From Thiohalocapsa sp. ML1 (GTDB taxonomy: Bacteria; Pseudomonadota; Gammaproteobacteria; Chromatiales; Chromatiaceae), in assembly GCF_001469165.1 (NCBI RefSeq), contig NZ_JABX01000019.1:48866-112865 (forward strand): a stretch of 64,000 nt of DNA, read 5' to 3'. The notes under the pieces are model-generated. The model saw only the letters and a list, made by a program, of their open reading frames with translations. It was not told the DNA's origin and made no database searches. Each line of letters begins with the position of its first letter. Position 1 is the stretch's first letter. The position numbers and the translations under genes were made by a program. Shown piece after piece: positions 5,465 to 14,209 of this stretch.

Positions 5465-8389
5465 TTATGGCTTTCCGTCGAGTTCGCGGGAACGTTTCTC
5501 GCTGAGATGGAGATGGTCCAGATCCGTTGTCTCAACCAACTCCCGGAGCCCCTTCGGCGTGAGTGCTGCGCTGGTGTCTTTGCGCTCGAAAAGCCACGGC
5601 TTCGAACGGGCGTAAGCGATCAGGTCCATCAGAAAACTGGGGTTGCCGCCGATGCGGGCGAGCAGCACGTCGGCGTGAGCCTCGGAGACGCCGGGTAGTG
5701 CGGCAGCCAGCACCGGGCGCAGGTTCTGGTGAGGCAGCGGGTGCAGCGTGATGACCTCGCAGCAGTCGGTGGCTCCCCTGCCGGGCAGGGCAGAGATGCG
5801 CTGGCAGAGGTCGGCGATAGAGCGTGGCTCTGGGTCGGGATTCGGCGTGCGCGCCTGCTGTTGCTGCAGGTCCCATTCCCTTTGCCAGAGGGTGCAGAGC
5901 ACGAGCAGCGGTGACCGGTCGCGCAGGGCATCGTAGTAAAGGCTCTCGACGAAGCGCAGCGTGTCGACGTCCGCCCATTGGGCGTCGTCGAGGACCAGAA
6001 TGCAGGGGATGGAGTCCTTCTTGGACATATCACGCGCGCTCGCGCCACCGCACCAGAGCACGTCGCGGAACAGAGCACGCAACTTGTCTACAACATCCAA
6101 GCGCGTGCTGGAACGTTGCTCGCCGATCGAAGGTAGCCTCGAGCCAAGCGTGGCGGGCTGGCGACTGACGTCGCCGACGCCTAGTGCGTCCAAGGCGGTG
6201 CCGACGATGCCGAGGCTGGCGCAGATGCGGACGGTGGTCTTGGCAGCCTCGGTCGTCGATTCGCGGCCATGCCGAACTCGGACCACGGGCTCCAGGTGAG
6301 GTTGCAGATAGGCCATGGCGTCCACCAGCGCGCAGGGCGTGGCGAAGCCTCGCAGGTAGCGATTGTCGAAGAACTTAAGACCCCACCACAGCCAGGGGAT
6401 GCGGGCGGGAGGGCCGTCGGTTACCGAAAGCTCCGGGTTCACATCCAGCAGGCGGTGACTGGTATCCAGCGGGCGCCTACTGATACTCATGCGGTCAGGC
6501 CAGTATCCGTCCGGATCGCGGGCGTCTTGCGCTGTGCTCAGCCACTCGTAGATGGCCTGAACCAGCCGGGTTTTGCCGAGGCCGGGTTCTCCTTTCAAGA
6601 CCAGCAACTGGGGCTGGCCGGCCTGGACCCGGTCCCAGGTGCCTTGCAGCAGCTCGCCGGCGGCCGTGGCAGCTTGGCGCGTATCGCCGGCAGCCTGGTG
6701 CAAGCGCACCAGGTCCGCGCGTGTGGCTCGGAGAAGATGCGGAGTCTGCGCATCGGCAACACTAGCTCCGATATCCAGCGCGCGGCGCAGCTCGCCGGCG
6801 AGCAGGTTCAGGGCGAGGATCTGGTCGCGGGCGTCCAGCTCGGCGAGGCGGCCGGTGGTGCGCCAGTCGGTGAGCACCGCCCGGAGCTGCTCGGCGAAGG
6901 CGCGGCTGCGCGTCCGTTGCTGCGGCTTGCCGAGGTAGTCGTTCGCGACCTCGTACCAACTGCGGTGCCGGAACTCGCTGGCGGGCGGCGTCGGGTCGGT
7001 GGTGACGCGCTCGATCACCGCGTGTGGGTCATGGGCACGCCGCAGTTGGTCGCCTGAGCAGCGCGCATCCTCCAGGCGTCGTGCGGCCTCCAGCAGCAGT
7101 TCCTCCAGGAAGCGGGCGCCTTGGTAGCTGGCGAGCGCCAGGGTTTGCTGAAGGTCTTTGTCCAGCTCGCGGAAGCGTTTCTCGATGAGGTTCCGCTGAT
7201 CCAGCGCGGAGGTTTCGAGCAAGTCCTGGAACCCTTCCAGGGTGAGTGCCGCGGACGGGTCGTCCTGCTCGAAGGTGTCCGGGGTGGTGCGCGCATAGGC
7301 GATCAGGTCCACCAGAAAGCCCGGGTTGCCGCCGACGCGGGCCAGCAGGGCGCCGGCCTGATCAAAGGTGACGCCGGGCAGCGCGGCGGCGAGCACCGGG
7401 CGCAGGTCCGGGTCCGGCAGCCGGGGCAGCGGGATGACCTCGCAGCAGCCGGCGCCGCGCCCGCCGCGCGGGGCGGCGATGCGCTGGCACAGGTCGGCGA
7501 TGGAGCGCGGCTCCGGCTTGGGGTTGGGCGTGCCGGCCTGTTGCTTGTGCAGGTTCCATTCCTGCTGCCAGTGGGTGCAGAGCACCAGCAGCGGCCAGTG
7601 CTCGCGCAGCGCCTCGCGGTACAGGGTCTCCAGGAAGCGCAGGGTGTCGATGTCCGCCCACTGGGCGTCGTCCAGGATCAGGGCGCAGGGGATGGGGCGC
7701 TTGCGGGGGCGGGCGTCGTCCTCCGGCGCGCAGGCGATGCCGCCGCCGAGCAGGTCGCGAAACAGCGCCAGCAGGTCTTCCACCGCGTCGCGGCGCTCGC
7801 GCGACTGTTGCTCGCCGATGCCGGTCAGCGGGGCGTCCAGGCGCCGGCGCTCACGCTCCAGCTCGAAGACGCTGAACCCGTCGAGCACGGCGCCGAAGAT
7901 GCCGGCGGAGAATAGGTTGGCCCAGATGCCGGCGGTGGTGCGGGCGGCGTCGGTGGTCAGCGCGCGGCCGTGGCGGGCGCGCACCAGCGGCTCCAGGTGG
8001 GGTTGCAGGTGCCCTTTGGCGTTGACCAGCCCGCAGGTGGACGCGGCGATGCCGCGCTCGTACTTGCTGTCGGTGAAGCGCAGGCCCCACCAGAGCCAGG
8101 GGATGTCCGGTCGTGGGCCGTCGGTGGGGGTGAACTCGGGGTTCACCTCCAGCGTGCGGCCGCTGACGCTCAAGGCGTCCGGCCAGTAGCCGTCCGGGTC
8201 GCGGGCGTCGCGCTGGGTGCTGAGCCATTCATAGAAGGCCTGCACCAGCCGGGTCTTGCCGAGGCCGGTGTCGGCGGTCCAGACGAGGAAGCGCGGCTCG
8301 CCGGCGGTGACCTGGTCCCAGGCGGCTCGCAGCCGCGCGAGCTCGGCGTCGCGGCCGACGAAGGGGCTGTGGGCGGGGTGGTTGCTCAT
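5465..8389 (-). CDS. Tandem-duplicated STAND/AAA-type ATPase, second unit truncated
   Basis: 974 residues made of two homologous units. Unit 1 (1 to about 560) starts HSPFVGRDAELARL, has a Walker A GLGKTRLVQ near residue 43 and a Walker B ALILDDAQWADIDTLRF near 236, then a helical region. Unit 2 starts near 585 with LLVLKGEPGLGKTRLVQ (about 603) and CILVLDDAQWADVDTLRF (about 798), matching unit 1 nearly phrase for phrase (EWLSTAQDARDPDGYWPD, IPWLWWGLKF). It stops at RELDGKP, exactly where unit 1 continues RELDKDLQQTL. DDAQWAD is typical of STAND ATPases in signalling or defence. No effector domain is visible. The truncation lies next to repeat B2. Confidence 0.75.
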   Translation of the reverse strand: MSNHPAHSPFVGRDAELARLRAAWDQVTAGEPRFLVWTADTGLGKTRLVQAFYEWLSTQRDARDPDGYWPDALSVSGRTLEVNPEFTPTDGPRPDIPWLWWGLRFTDSKYERGIAASTCGLVNAKGHLQPHLEPLVRARHGRALTTDAARTTAGIWANLFSAGIFGAVLDGFSVFELERERRRLDAPLTGIGEQQSRERRDAVEDLLALFRDLLGGGIACAPEDDARPRKRPIPCALILDDAQWADIDTLRFLETLYREALREHWPLLVLCTHWQQEWNLHKQQAGTPNPKPEPRSIADLCQRIAAPRGGRGAGCCEVIPLPRLPDPDLRPVLAAALPGVTFDQAGALLARVGGNPGFLVDLIAYARTTPDTFEQDDPSAALTLEGFQDLLETSALDQRNLIEKRFRELDKDLQQTLALASYQGARFLEELLLEAARRLEDARCSGDQLRRAHDPHAVIERVTTDPTPPASEFRHRSWYEVANDYLGKPQQRTRSRAFAEQLRAVLTDWRTTGRLAELDARDQILALNLLAGELRRALDIGASVADAQTPHLLRATRADLVRLHQAAGDTRQAATAAGELLQGTWDRVQAGQPQLLVLKGEPGLGKTRLVQAIYEWLSTAQDARDPDGYWPDRMSISRRPLDTSHRLLDVNPELSVTDGPPARIPWLWWGLKFFDNRYLRGFATPCALVDAMAYLQPHLEPVVRVRHGRESTTEAAKTTVRICASLGIVGTALDALGVGDVSRQPATLGSRLPSIGEQRSSTRLDVVDKLRALFRDVLWCGGASARDMSKKDSIPCILVLDDAQWADVDTLRFVESLYYDALRDRSPLLVLCTLWQREWDLQQQQARTPNPDPEPRSIADLCQRISALPGRGATDCCEVITLHPLPHQNLRPVLAAALPGVSEAHADVLLARIGGNPSFLMDLIAYARSKPWLFERKDTSAALTPKGLRELVETTDLDHLHLSEKRSRELDGKP

Positions 8390-8485
8390 GGGGAGCTCAT
8401 CCGTGATGTGCGCTGGTGGGTGTTTGCGGATTCAACCGGAATGGGCGTCGCCGGTCCAGTGACCAATGTGCTTCGCCGCAGCCAC

Positions 8486-8510
8486 AAAAAACCCCGCCGA
8501 AGCGGGGTTT
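8486..8510 (-). terminator. Intrinsic terminator of cbbM
   Basis: On the minus strand an AACCCCGC-TTCG-GCGGGGTT stem with a UUCG-type loop is followed by a run of T (A8486-8491 on the plus strand). It starts 26 bases after the cbbM stop. A second copy with one loop change lies at 11457-11480, beyond a cbbM remnant. Confidence 0.88.
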
Positions 8511-8535
8511 CATTCAGCCGAGATCGGCGACGGGA

Positions 8536-9930
8536 TCAGGCGGTGGCCACCTTCGCGCCGAAGGCCTCGCGCCAGCCGGGGAAGATCTGGTCCGCGTCGT
8601 GCTGGAACGACTCGAAGGCGCGGGCGAACTCGTTGTGGCTCTTGGCCCATTCGATGGGGTCGGCGCCGGCCTTCCAGCACTCGTAGGCCTGGCGCAGCGA
8701 GCGGGCACCGGCGGCCGGGCCGTCGATGTGGCCGTAGGAGCCGCCGCCGGCGGTGTTGATGATGTTGCCGTGGCCTAGGTTCTCGAAGAAGCCGACCAGG
8801 CGCAGCGCGTTCATGCCGCCGGAGATGATGGGCGTGGTGGGGCGCATGCCGAGCCACTCCTGGTGATAGACCGGGCCGTCGGCGCTGTCGCGCTCGACCA
8901 TGTAGGCGATGACGCGGTCGTCGGCGTCGCCTTCCATCTTGCCGTAGCCCATGGTGCCGACGTGGATGCCGGAGGCACCCTGCAGGCGTGCCATCTTGGA
9001 CAGCACGAAGGCCGTGTAGCCGCGCTTGGAGCTGGGCGAGGTGATCATGCCGTGGCCGGCGCGGTGGTAGTGCAGGTACTGATCCGGGTACTGCCGGCGC
9101 GCGGTGGTGATCATGCCGGGGCCGCCGACGAAGCCATCCACCAGGAAGGCGACCTTATCGGCATCCGGGCCGAAGGTCTCCAGGATGAAGTCGGCGCGGG
9201 CGCACATCTCATAGTGGTCGTCGGCGGTGATGTTGGCCGAGAACAGCTTGGCCTCGCCCGTCTCGTCCTGCGCGCGCTTCATGGCGTCTGCCACCAGCGG
9301 CATGACCTGCTTGGTGGGCGCAAAGACCTGATTGCCCTGGGGCTCGTCGTTCTTGATGAAGTCGCCGCCGAGCCAGAAGGCGTAGGCGGCTGCGGCGAAG
9401 GGCTCCGGGCGCAGGCCGAGCTTGGGCTTGATGATGGTGCCGGCGATGTAGCCGCCGTCGGCAACCGGGCGGCCCAGAATGCGCCAGAGCTTGGAGATGT
9501 CCGTGGCCGGGCCGTCGAAGAGCTGCAAAGCGCGCGGCGGCATGTAGAAGTCGATCATCTGGGCGTTCTCGATGTCGCCCATGCCCTGGTTGTTGCCGAT
9601 GGTGAGCGTCAGGAAGGACACCAGCATCATGCGCCCGTCGATCATGTTGCGATCGAACAGGTCCAGCGGGTAGGCGATGCGCATGTCGCCGGTGGCCTCG
9701 TCCGCACGGTAGACCAGTGCATCGACACCCTTGGTGAACTCATCCGTGGTGCAGACCTCGACATTGGTGCCGGTGGAGGACTCGGCGGCGAAGTGCGCGG
9801 CGGCCTCCAGGTAGCCGTAGCCGGCCTTGGGCTGCATGCGGTAGGCGCAGAGGATGTGGTTGCCGCCGGCGATGAGGTCTTCCTCGCGCAGGCTGAGATC
9901 GGCGTAGCGGGCGGATTGGTCGAGTGCCAT
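8536..9930 (-). CDS. cbbM: Form II ribulose-1,5-bisphosphate carboxylase/oxygenase large subunit
   Basis: 464 residues, normal length for form II RuBisCO. It fixes CO2 onto ribulose bisphosphate as a large-subunit-only enzyme in the cytosol. Active-site segments are intact: [10 protein letters not shown] with the catalytic lysine, [14 protein letters not shown] with the carbamylated lysine and metal-binding [30 protein letters not shown] and the phosphate-binding [10 protein letters not shown] and AGGGSYGH. The ATG at 9930 has GGAGAC 5 bases upstream. It is monocistronic here (own terminator). No cbbR, cbbQ or cbbO lies in the window. Upstream is a 5'-truncated gene that recurs intact beside a second, decayed cbbM (11480-12029). 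Form II favours high-CO2, low-O2 conditions. Confidence 0.98.
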   Translation of the reverse strand: MALDQSARYADLSLREEDLIAGGNHILCAYRMQPKAGYGYLEAAAHFAAESSTGTNVEVCTTDEFTKGVDALVYRADEATGDMRIAYPLDLFDRNMIDGRMMLVSFLTLTIGNNQGMGDIENAQMIDFYMPPRALQLFDGPATDISKLWRILGRPVADGGYIAGTIIKPKLGLRPEPFAAAAYAFWLGGDFIKNDEPQGNQVFAPTKQVMPLVADAMKRAQDETGEAKLFSANITADDHYEMCARADFILETFGPDADKVAFLVDGFVGGPGMITTARRQYPDQYLHYHRAGHGMITSPSSKRGYTAFVLSKMARLQGASGIHVGTMGYGKMEGDADDRVIAYMVERDSADGPVYHQEWLGMRPTTPIISGGMNALRLVGFFENLGHGNIINTAGGGSYGHIDGPAAGARSLRQAYECWKAGADPIEWAKSHNEFARAFESFQHDADQIFPGWREAFGAKVATA

Positions 9931-10092
9931 GGTTTGTCTCCTTGCAATCAGTGGTGCGGCGTGGTGGCCCACGCCGACGCGCTTGGGGCGGCGCTCGATC
10001 CATTCAGTCGGTCGGCCGCCGTCTCCGCGCTGAGGCGGCGACGACGGCGTGAAGCAAGCGCCCGGTCGGTTGAGGGCGCAGAGGTTAGCGGC

Positions 10093-10128
10093 TTATTGGC
10101 TTCGCGAATATGCGAATAGTCTTATGCG
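10093..10128 (-). promoter_or_regulatory. AT-rich inverted-repeat region upstream of cbbM, candidate promoter/operator
   Basis: The only AT-rich stretch between cbbM and the next upstream gene. It contains TTCGC-ATATT-CGCGAA-like symmetry (TTCGCGAATATGCGAA, 10101-10116 on the plus strand) flanked by TTAT and CTTAT. LysR-type regulators such as CbbR bind T-N11-A symmetric sites of this size upstream of cbb genes, but no cbbR is present here. The assignment is inference from position and symmetry only. Confidence 0.3.
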
Positions 10129-10168
10129 ACTGATCTCGGTCTGCGTATTGGTTGTGCGGGATAGTCGG

Positions 10169-10526
10169 TTATGGACAGGCCGATGCGTCGGCCGGGCCGG
10201 GGCTCGCGGCGCTCGCCCTTCGGCCCGGCCACGCGAGCACCAAGCCCGGCGCGGCCGGGGCATGCTGCGCCAAGCGCTTGCGCAGGTGCGTCGCCGCGGC
10301 GTCGTGCACCCGGTGCACGATGGTGCGGCTGTAGGGATGGTGGATGCTGAGCTCGCAGGGCACGGGCTCGGCGAGGCCGCTGCGGGCGGTGAGCCGGAAG
10401 CCGTGCCAGGTCATAAGGTCGGCGCGCAGCCGGCGGTTCCGAACGCGCCATTCCTGGTCCGTGCCGCGCCGGTAGTTGCCGCGTGCTCGCCAGGGGCAGT
10501 TCAGCAGCGTCGCGCCAAGCGCCGAT
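10169..10526 (-). pseudogene. 5'-truncated copy of the 11601-12029 gene
   Basis: The frame reads [28 protein letters not shown], then [20 protein letters not shown] and [20 protein letters not shown], closely matching the intact gene at 11601-12029. The roughly 40 N-terminal residues of that gene are missing and no good start lies upstream; the homology begins right beside a GGTCCGCGCTGCGGACC hairpin. The divergent C-terminus ends PADASACP. Its position directly upstream of cbbM mirrors the intact copy upstream of the cbbM remnant, showing that the two blocks arose by duplication. Confidence 0.7.
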
Positions 10527-10535
10527 GACGGGCAA

Positions 10536-10554
10536 GGTCCGCGCTGCGGACCTA
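10536..10554. repeat. Short palindromic hairpin AGGTCCGC..GCGGACCT
   Basis: AGGTCCGCGCTGCGGACCT is a near-perfect palindrome at the junction between the truncated 10169-10526 fragment and the end of vapC. It overlaps the vapC stop codon. It may act as a 3' hairpin or mark the recombination junction; there is no T-run. Confidence 0.5.
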
Positions 10555-10956
10555 CAACTCGCGCCAGTTCTCCAGCTTCAGTCCCGCAACCCGTTGGAAT
10601 CCATCGGTGTTGCTGGTGACGAGTGTGCTGCCGAGATGCCGGGCATGCGCGGCGATGAGCAGATCGTTGCTGCCGATTGGCGTGCCTTGCGCTTCGAGGC
10701 TCGCGCGGATGTCGGCGTAGGCGCTCGCGGCCTCTTGCGGCCAGTCGCGGACGATGCAGTAGGCGAGGAAGTCTTCCAGCGCGGCGGCGTTGTCGTCGCG
10801 CCGCTTGCTCTTGGCGATACCCAATTCAAGCTCGGCAAGGACAATGGCTGACATGCCGACCTCGCCGATGGCAGCCCGCCGCAGTCGCGCGCGGACCTGC
10901 GGCGGATGGTGCTTCATGACGAAGATGCAGGTGTCCGTGTCCAGCATCCAGCGCAT
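10552..10956 (-). CDS. vapC: VapC-type PIN ribonuclease toxin
   Basis: 134 residues starting MRWMLDTDTCIFVMKHHPPQV, then GEVGMSAIVLAELELGIAKS, PIGSNDLLIAAHARHLGSTLV and TSNTDGFQRVAGLKLENW. These are the D, E, D and D/N metal-ligand blocks of VapC PIN toxins. The ATG overlaps the stop of vapB by one base (TAATG), so translation is coupled. The gene is intact and sits inserted between the two cbbM-linked blocks. Confidence 0.93.
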   Translation of the reverse strand: MRWMLDTDTCIFVMKHHPPQVRARLRRAAIGEVGMSAIVLAELELGIAKSKRRDDNAAALEDFLAYCIVRDWPQEAASAYADIRASLEAQGTPIGSNDLLIAAHARHLGSTLVTSNTDGFQRVAGLKLENWREL

Positions 10957-11228
10957 TAGAAGCCTTCTCTGGACTGGGGCGGGGCGTCGTCGATGGTGTC
11001 GGGGAAATCGTCCGCCAATCTCCGTCCGCCGGCGAAGTAGTCATCCCAGGACCGGGGCTTCGGCGTCAGCACGATGCGGTTGCCTTCGCGGTGGATCAGG
11101 ACCTCGTCGGCGTCGATTTCCAGGCCCCGCGGCAGGCGCACGGCCTGGTTGGCGCCGTTGCGGAACAGGCGGGCGGTGCGAGGGGCGGGGCGCTCGGCAG
11201 CGGGGGCTTGGATTGGCTCAACGCTCAT
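10956..11228 (-). CDS. vapB: VapB-type AbrB/MazE-fold antitoxin
   Basis: 90 residues from MSVEPIQAPAAERPAPRTAR, with the swapped-hairpin AbrB signature RLFRNGANQAVRLPRGLEID, then ADEVLIHREGNRIVLTPKPR and a C-terminal toxin-binding tail. The ATG at 11228 is preferred because GGAGG lies 10 bases upstream; a longer form from 11264 is possible. It should neutralise the adjacent VapC and autoregulate the operon. Confidence 0.9.
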   Translation of the reverse strand: MSVEPIQAPAAERPAPRTARLFRNGANQAVRLPRGLEIDADEVLIHREGNRIVLTPKPRSWDDYFAGGRRLADDFPDTIDDAPPQSREGF

Positions 11229-11456
11229 ACCGGGTTGGCCTCCGTTTGCATAGGTCGTTAGCATAGGCTGAGCTTAGCTCGTCGGTGCCGACGATGCCAG
11301 TCCTGCGGCAAGGATTGCTGTTGTGGCGCTTGGAGGCCTGCCTGGAGGGAAGCCTTTCTCGTGGCCGATCCAGTGACTAGAGTGGGATGGGCGTCGCGCG
11401 GTTTGTGGGGCGGCGCTACGATCGATCCGCCCTAGACGCGAGGCTTGGCCGGACAC

Positions 11457-11480
11457 GAAAAACCCCGCCGATGCGGGGTT
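11457..11480 (-). terminator. Duplicate of the cbbM terminator
   Basis: On the minus strand AACCCCGC-ATCG-GCGGGGTT is followed by TTTTC. It is the same stem as at 8486-8510 with one loop change, and lies directly after the truncated cbbM remnant, so it is the fossil terminator of a second cbbM copy. Confidence 0.8.
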
Positions 11481-11576
11481 TCGACCATGTAGGCGATGCC
11501 TCGGTCGTCGGCGTCGCCCTCCGTCTTGCCGTAACCCATGGTGCCGATGTGGATGCCGGAGGCGCCCTGCAGGCGC
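11480..11576 (-). pseudogene. cbbM: Internal fragment of cbbM (decayed second copy)
   Basis: The minus strand reads [20 protein letters not shown] then [12 protein letters not shown], matching cbbM residues around [29 protein letters not shown] with a few substitutions. After YMVE the sequence runs straight into the duplicated terminator, so the C-terminal third has been deleted. On the other side only about 25 bases separate it from the end of the 11601-12029 gene, so the N-terminal part is also gone. Confidence 0.9.
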
Positions 11577-11600
11577 GTCGGCCATTCCGGGCCCGGTCCG

Positions 11601-12029
11601 TCAGCGAGGGTGGTCGGCGGTGCGGCTTGCGCGCCGGCCCGGCCATGCGAGTACCTGGCCGCGCTCGGCCGGGGCATGCTGCTGCATCAGCTTGCGCAGG
11701 TGGGTCGTGGTGGCGTCGTGCACCCGGTGCACGATGGTGCGGCTGTAGGGATGGTGGATGCTGAGCTCGCAGGGCACGGGCTCCGCCAGGCCGCTGCGGG
11801 CGGTGACGCGGAAGCCGTGCCAGCTCATCAGGTCGGCTCGCAGCCGGCGGTTCCAGACGCGCCATTCCTGGTCCGTGGCGCGCAGGTAGTTGCCGGGCAG
11901 ACCGGGCAGGCAGAATTCCAGGGAGTCGCCGCACAGGCGCTGTGCGCGGCGAAACAGGTTGAAGCACTCGCCGGGGATCTCGGCAGGAGCGGACCTTTTG
12001 ACGGCGTTCTGAATCGGCACGGGTGGCAT
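11601..12029 (-). CDS. Hypothetical protein linked to cbbM copies
   Basis: 142 residues from [20 protein letters not shown], with GAGG a few bases before the ATG. The core reads [60 protein letters not shown] and [20 protein letters not shown], then a basic C-terminus. No family is recognised and there is no signal peptide or membrane segment. A second, 5'-truncated copy at 10169-10526 keeps mostly conservative changes, which supports real coding. In both blocks it lies immediately upstream of cbbM sequence on the same strand, so a role tied to RuBisCO is possible but unproven. Confidence 0.6.
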   Translation of the reverse strand: MPPVPIQNAVKRSAPAEIPGECFNLFRRAQRLCGDSLEFCLPGLPGNYLRATDQEWRVWNRRLRADLMSWHGFRVTARSGLAEPVPCELSIHHPYSRTIVHRVHDATTTHLRKLMQQHAPAERGQVLAWPGRRASRTADHPR

Positions 12030-12343
12030 GGGGCACCTCGCGGATGCGGCAGTGGACAGGGGGCGCCATCCCCGGCGCGGCGCGCTCGGCGGACCGCGGG
12101 GCCACGGTCTTGCGCCGGCACGGCATAACCTACTGAGGTAGTCGGTCTCTGCGGGGCGGGGGCCTCGCTTTTCAAGGCCCCTGAGCCCTGACCTGCGGCA
12201 AACGATCGGGCGAAGGCTTGGCGGCTTCCTGCTAGACTCCGCCGCCGGCAGGGCCAGACGGCTGCTGCGTCCATGCCGGTCGCCCTGGTTCTGCGGGGTT
12301 TGCCGGCGGCTTCCCCGACAAGACCACCCGACCGGAAGGAATA

Positions 12344-12502
12344 AGGCGATTGCCGGAAAAAAACGTACCGAATGGCGCAGGATTTTCGTCTGCCTTCAAG
12401 GAGCGGCAGCGGGTGCATAGTCGAACTATGCACCCGCTGCCGCGACGCAGAAGGCGGGCGAAAAGACAAGCCAGGCGGTATGTTTTTTGACAGAAATCGC
12501 CT
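12344..12502. repeat. 159-bp palindrome (78-bp arms, 3-bp centre) directly upstream of dabB
   Basis: Arms 12344-12421 and 12425-12502 are inverted copies. The inner 19 bases are perfect (ACTATGCACCCGCTGCCGC on the right arm) around CGA. The outer 59 are imperfect but share AGGCGATT at both ends, an A6 run, TACCG, TGGC, TTTTCG and GCCTTC in order. It ends 12 bases before the dabB ATG, so the dab transcript or promoter must run through it. It could be a non-autonomous inverted-repeat element. The remaining DNA between 12030 and 12343 shows no gene. Confidence 0.85.
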
Positions 12503-12514
12503 AAGCACGCATCC

Positions 12515-14194
12515 ATGCCCCTGCTCGCCTACACGCTCGTGCTGTTGATGCTGTGCTCCGCGCTCGCCGTGCAGGTGAGCGCGCCGCGGCTCGGCGAGGG
12601 CATCGCGCGCATCAGCGTCGCCGCGAGCGCGCTGACCTTCGTGCTGGCCGTGGTGCTGTTTGCGTGGCGGCTGGGTCAGGGCGAGGCGGCGCTGGTCAGC
12701 GTCGGGCTCGGGCTCTTTACGCTGTACGTGGATGCGCTCAGCACGCTGATGGCGGTGCTGGTGAGCGCGGTGGGGCTGGTGGTGCACGTGTTCAGCGTGC
12801 GCTACATGCAGGACGACCCGGCCTACACGCGCTTCTTCGTGCTGCTCGATGCCATCATCGCCATCATCCTGCTGATGGTGCTGGCGGGCGACCTGCTGAC
12901 CCTATTGCTCGGCTGGCACCTGCTCGGCGTCTGTCTTTATTTTCTGCTGAACCACGACATGCGTCGGCGGGCGGCCAACCGCTATGCCTTCTGGACGCTG
13001 TTCACGCATCGCGTCGGCGACCTGCCGCTGTTGGCCGCCATCGCGCTCGCCTATCACGGCTACGGCACGCTCAGCATCCCGGCGCTGTTCGACGCGGTGG
13101 CCGCCAACCCGGAGCAGACCACGCTGCTCGGCCTGCCGCTCGCCGAGACCTTGGGCTTTTTGGTGCTGCTCGCGGCCTTCGCGAAGTCCGCGCAGTTCCC
13201 GCTGCACACCTGGCTGCCCTACACCATGGACGGCCCGACACCGGTGTCGGCGCTGATGCACGCCGGCATCGTCAACGCGGGTGGGTTCCTGATTAACCGC
13301 TTCGCGCCGGTGTTCGTCGAGACGCAGTCGGTGCTGCTCGTGGCCTTCGCGGTGGGGCTCATCACCACCATCATGGGCTCGCTGATGATGCTGATGCAGA
13401 GCGACATCAAGAAGGCGCTCGGCTACTCGACCATGGGCCAGATGGGCTACATGGTCATGGAGTGCGGGCTCGGCGCCTTCTCGCTGGCGATCTATCACTT
13501 GATTGCGCACGGCGTGTTCAAGGCGACGCTGTTTCTCGGCTCCGGGGCCATCATCGCCAACGCCCGCAAGGACCCGAACATCCCGGAGGGCGAGATCTAC
13601 AAGTTCATGGTGGAGCGCAAGGTGCCGCATCCGCCGTTGTCTTGGGTGGTGTTCGCCGGCATCACCATCACGGTGCCGCTGGTCATCGTGTTCGGCGCGC
13701 ACCAGCTCATCGACCAGGGCTTTCTGCATCACCAGGGCGCGCTGATCCTGCTCTTGTTCGGCTGGATCACCGGCGCGCAGACGCTGTTCTTTGTCTACAA
13801 GATCGGCGCCGAGCGGCCCTTTACGGTGCTCTTGTACGTGGTGCTGTCCTTCGCGGCCGTGATTCTGACCTACGTGGTCATGGGCCACGCCTTCGACGCG
13901 CTGCTGTTTCCGGACCCGGCCTTCCGCGAGGCGCTGTACGGCGCGGCGTCGGTGAATGCCGCGACCTTCGCGCTGGTGCTGGTGCTGCTGATGGTGCTGA
14001 TCTCCGCCGGCTGGCTCATCGTGTTCCGCTCAGAGGCGGCGCAGGAGCCGCTGACGCGGCGTTTCCGCGAGCCGTATCTCAGGCTCTATGCGCTGTTGTC
14101 GCGGGAGTTTTACGTCGCGGACTTCTACAGCCGCATGGGCGAGCAGTTGCTCGCCGCGTCGCGACGGCTGAACGCGCTGCTGCGCTGGGTTTGA
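12515..14194 (+). CDS. dabB: DabB, membrane subunit of the DAB inorganic-carbon transporter (NuoL/MrpA-like)
   Basis: 559 residues with about 14 hydrophobic segments of the complex I/Mrp antiporter type. The conserved core HTWLPYTMDGPTPVSALMHA, then GIVNAGGFLINRFAP and SDIKKALGYSTMGQMGYMVME, matches the proton-channelling DabB partner of DabA rather than respiratory NuoL, and the DabA gene lies downstream. DabAB couples a cation gradient to one-way hydration and trapping of CO2 as bicarbonate in the cytosol. There is no clear ribosome-binding site before the ATG because the long palindrome ends 12 bases upstream. First gene of a plus-strand operon. Confidence 0.93.
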   Translation: MPLLAYTLVLLMLCSALAVQVSAPRLGEGIARISVAASALTFVLAVVLFAWRLGQGEAALVSVGLGLFTLYVDALSTLMAVLVSAVGLVVHVFSVRYMQDDPAYTRFFVLLDAIIAIILLMVLAGDLLTLLLGWHLLGVCLYFLLNHDMRRRAANRYAFWTLFTHRVGDLPLLAAIALAYHGYGTLSIPALFDAVAANPEQTTLLGLPLAETLGFLVLLAAFAKSAQFPLHTWLPYTMDGPTPVSALMHAGIVNAGGFLINRFAPVFVETQSVLLVAFAVGLITTIMGSLMMLMQSDIKKALGYSTMGQMGYMVMECGLGAFSLAIYHLIAHGVFKATLFLGSGAIIANARKDPNIPEGEIYKFMVERKVPHPPLSWVVFAGITITVPLVIVFGAHQLIDQGFLHHQGALILLLFGWITGAQTLFFVYKIGAERPFTVLLYVVLSFAAVILTYVVMGHAFDALLFPDPAFREALYGAASVNAATFALVLVLLMVLISAGWLIVFRSEAAQEPLTRRFREPYLRLYALLSREFYVADFYSRMGEQLLAASRRLNALLRWV

Positions 14195-14209
14195 CGGGCG
14201 GGATTGGCC

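Noticed and set aside
12487..12510. TTGACA as a -35 box for dabB
   Set aside because: A -10 at normal spacing would fall on the dabB start codon, and the hexamer belongs to the right arm of the long palindrome.
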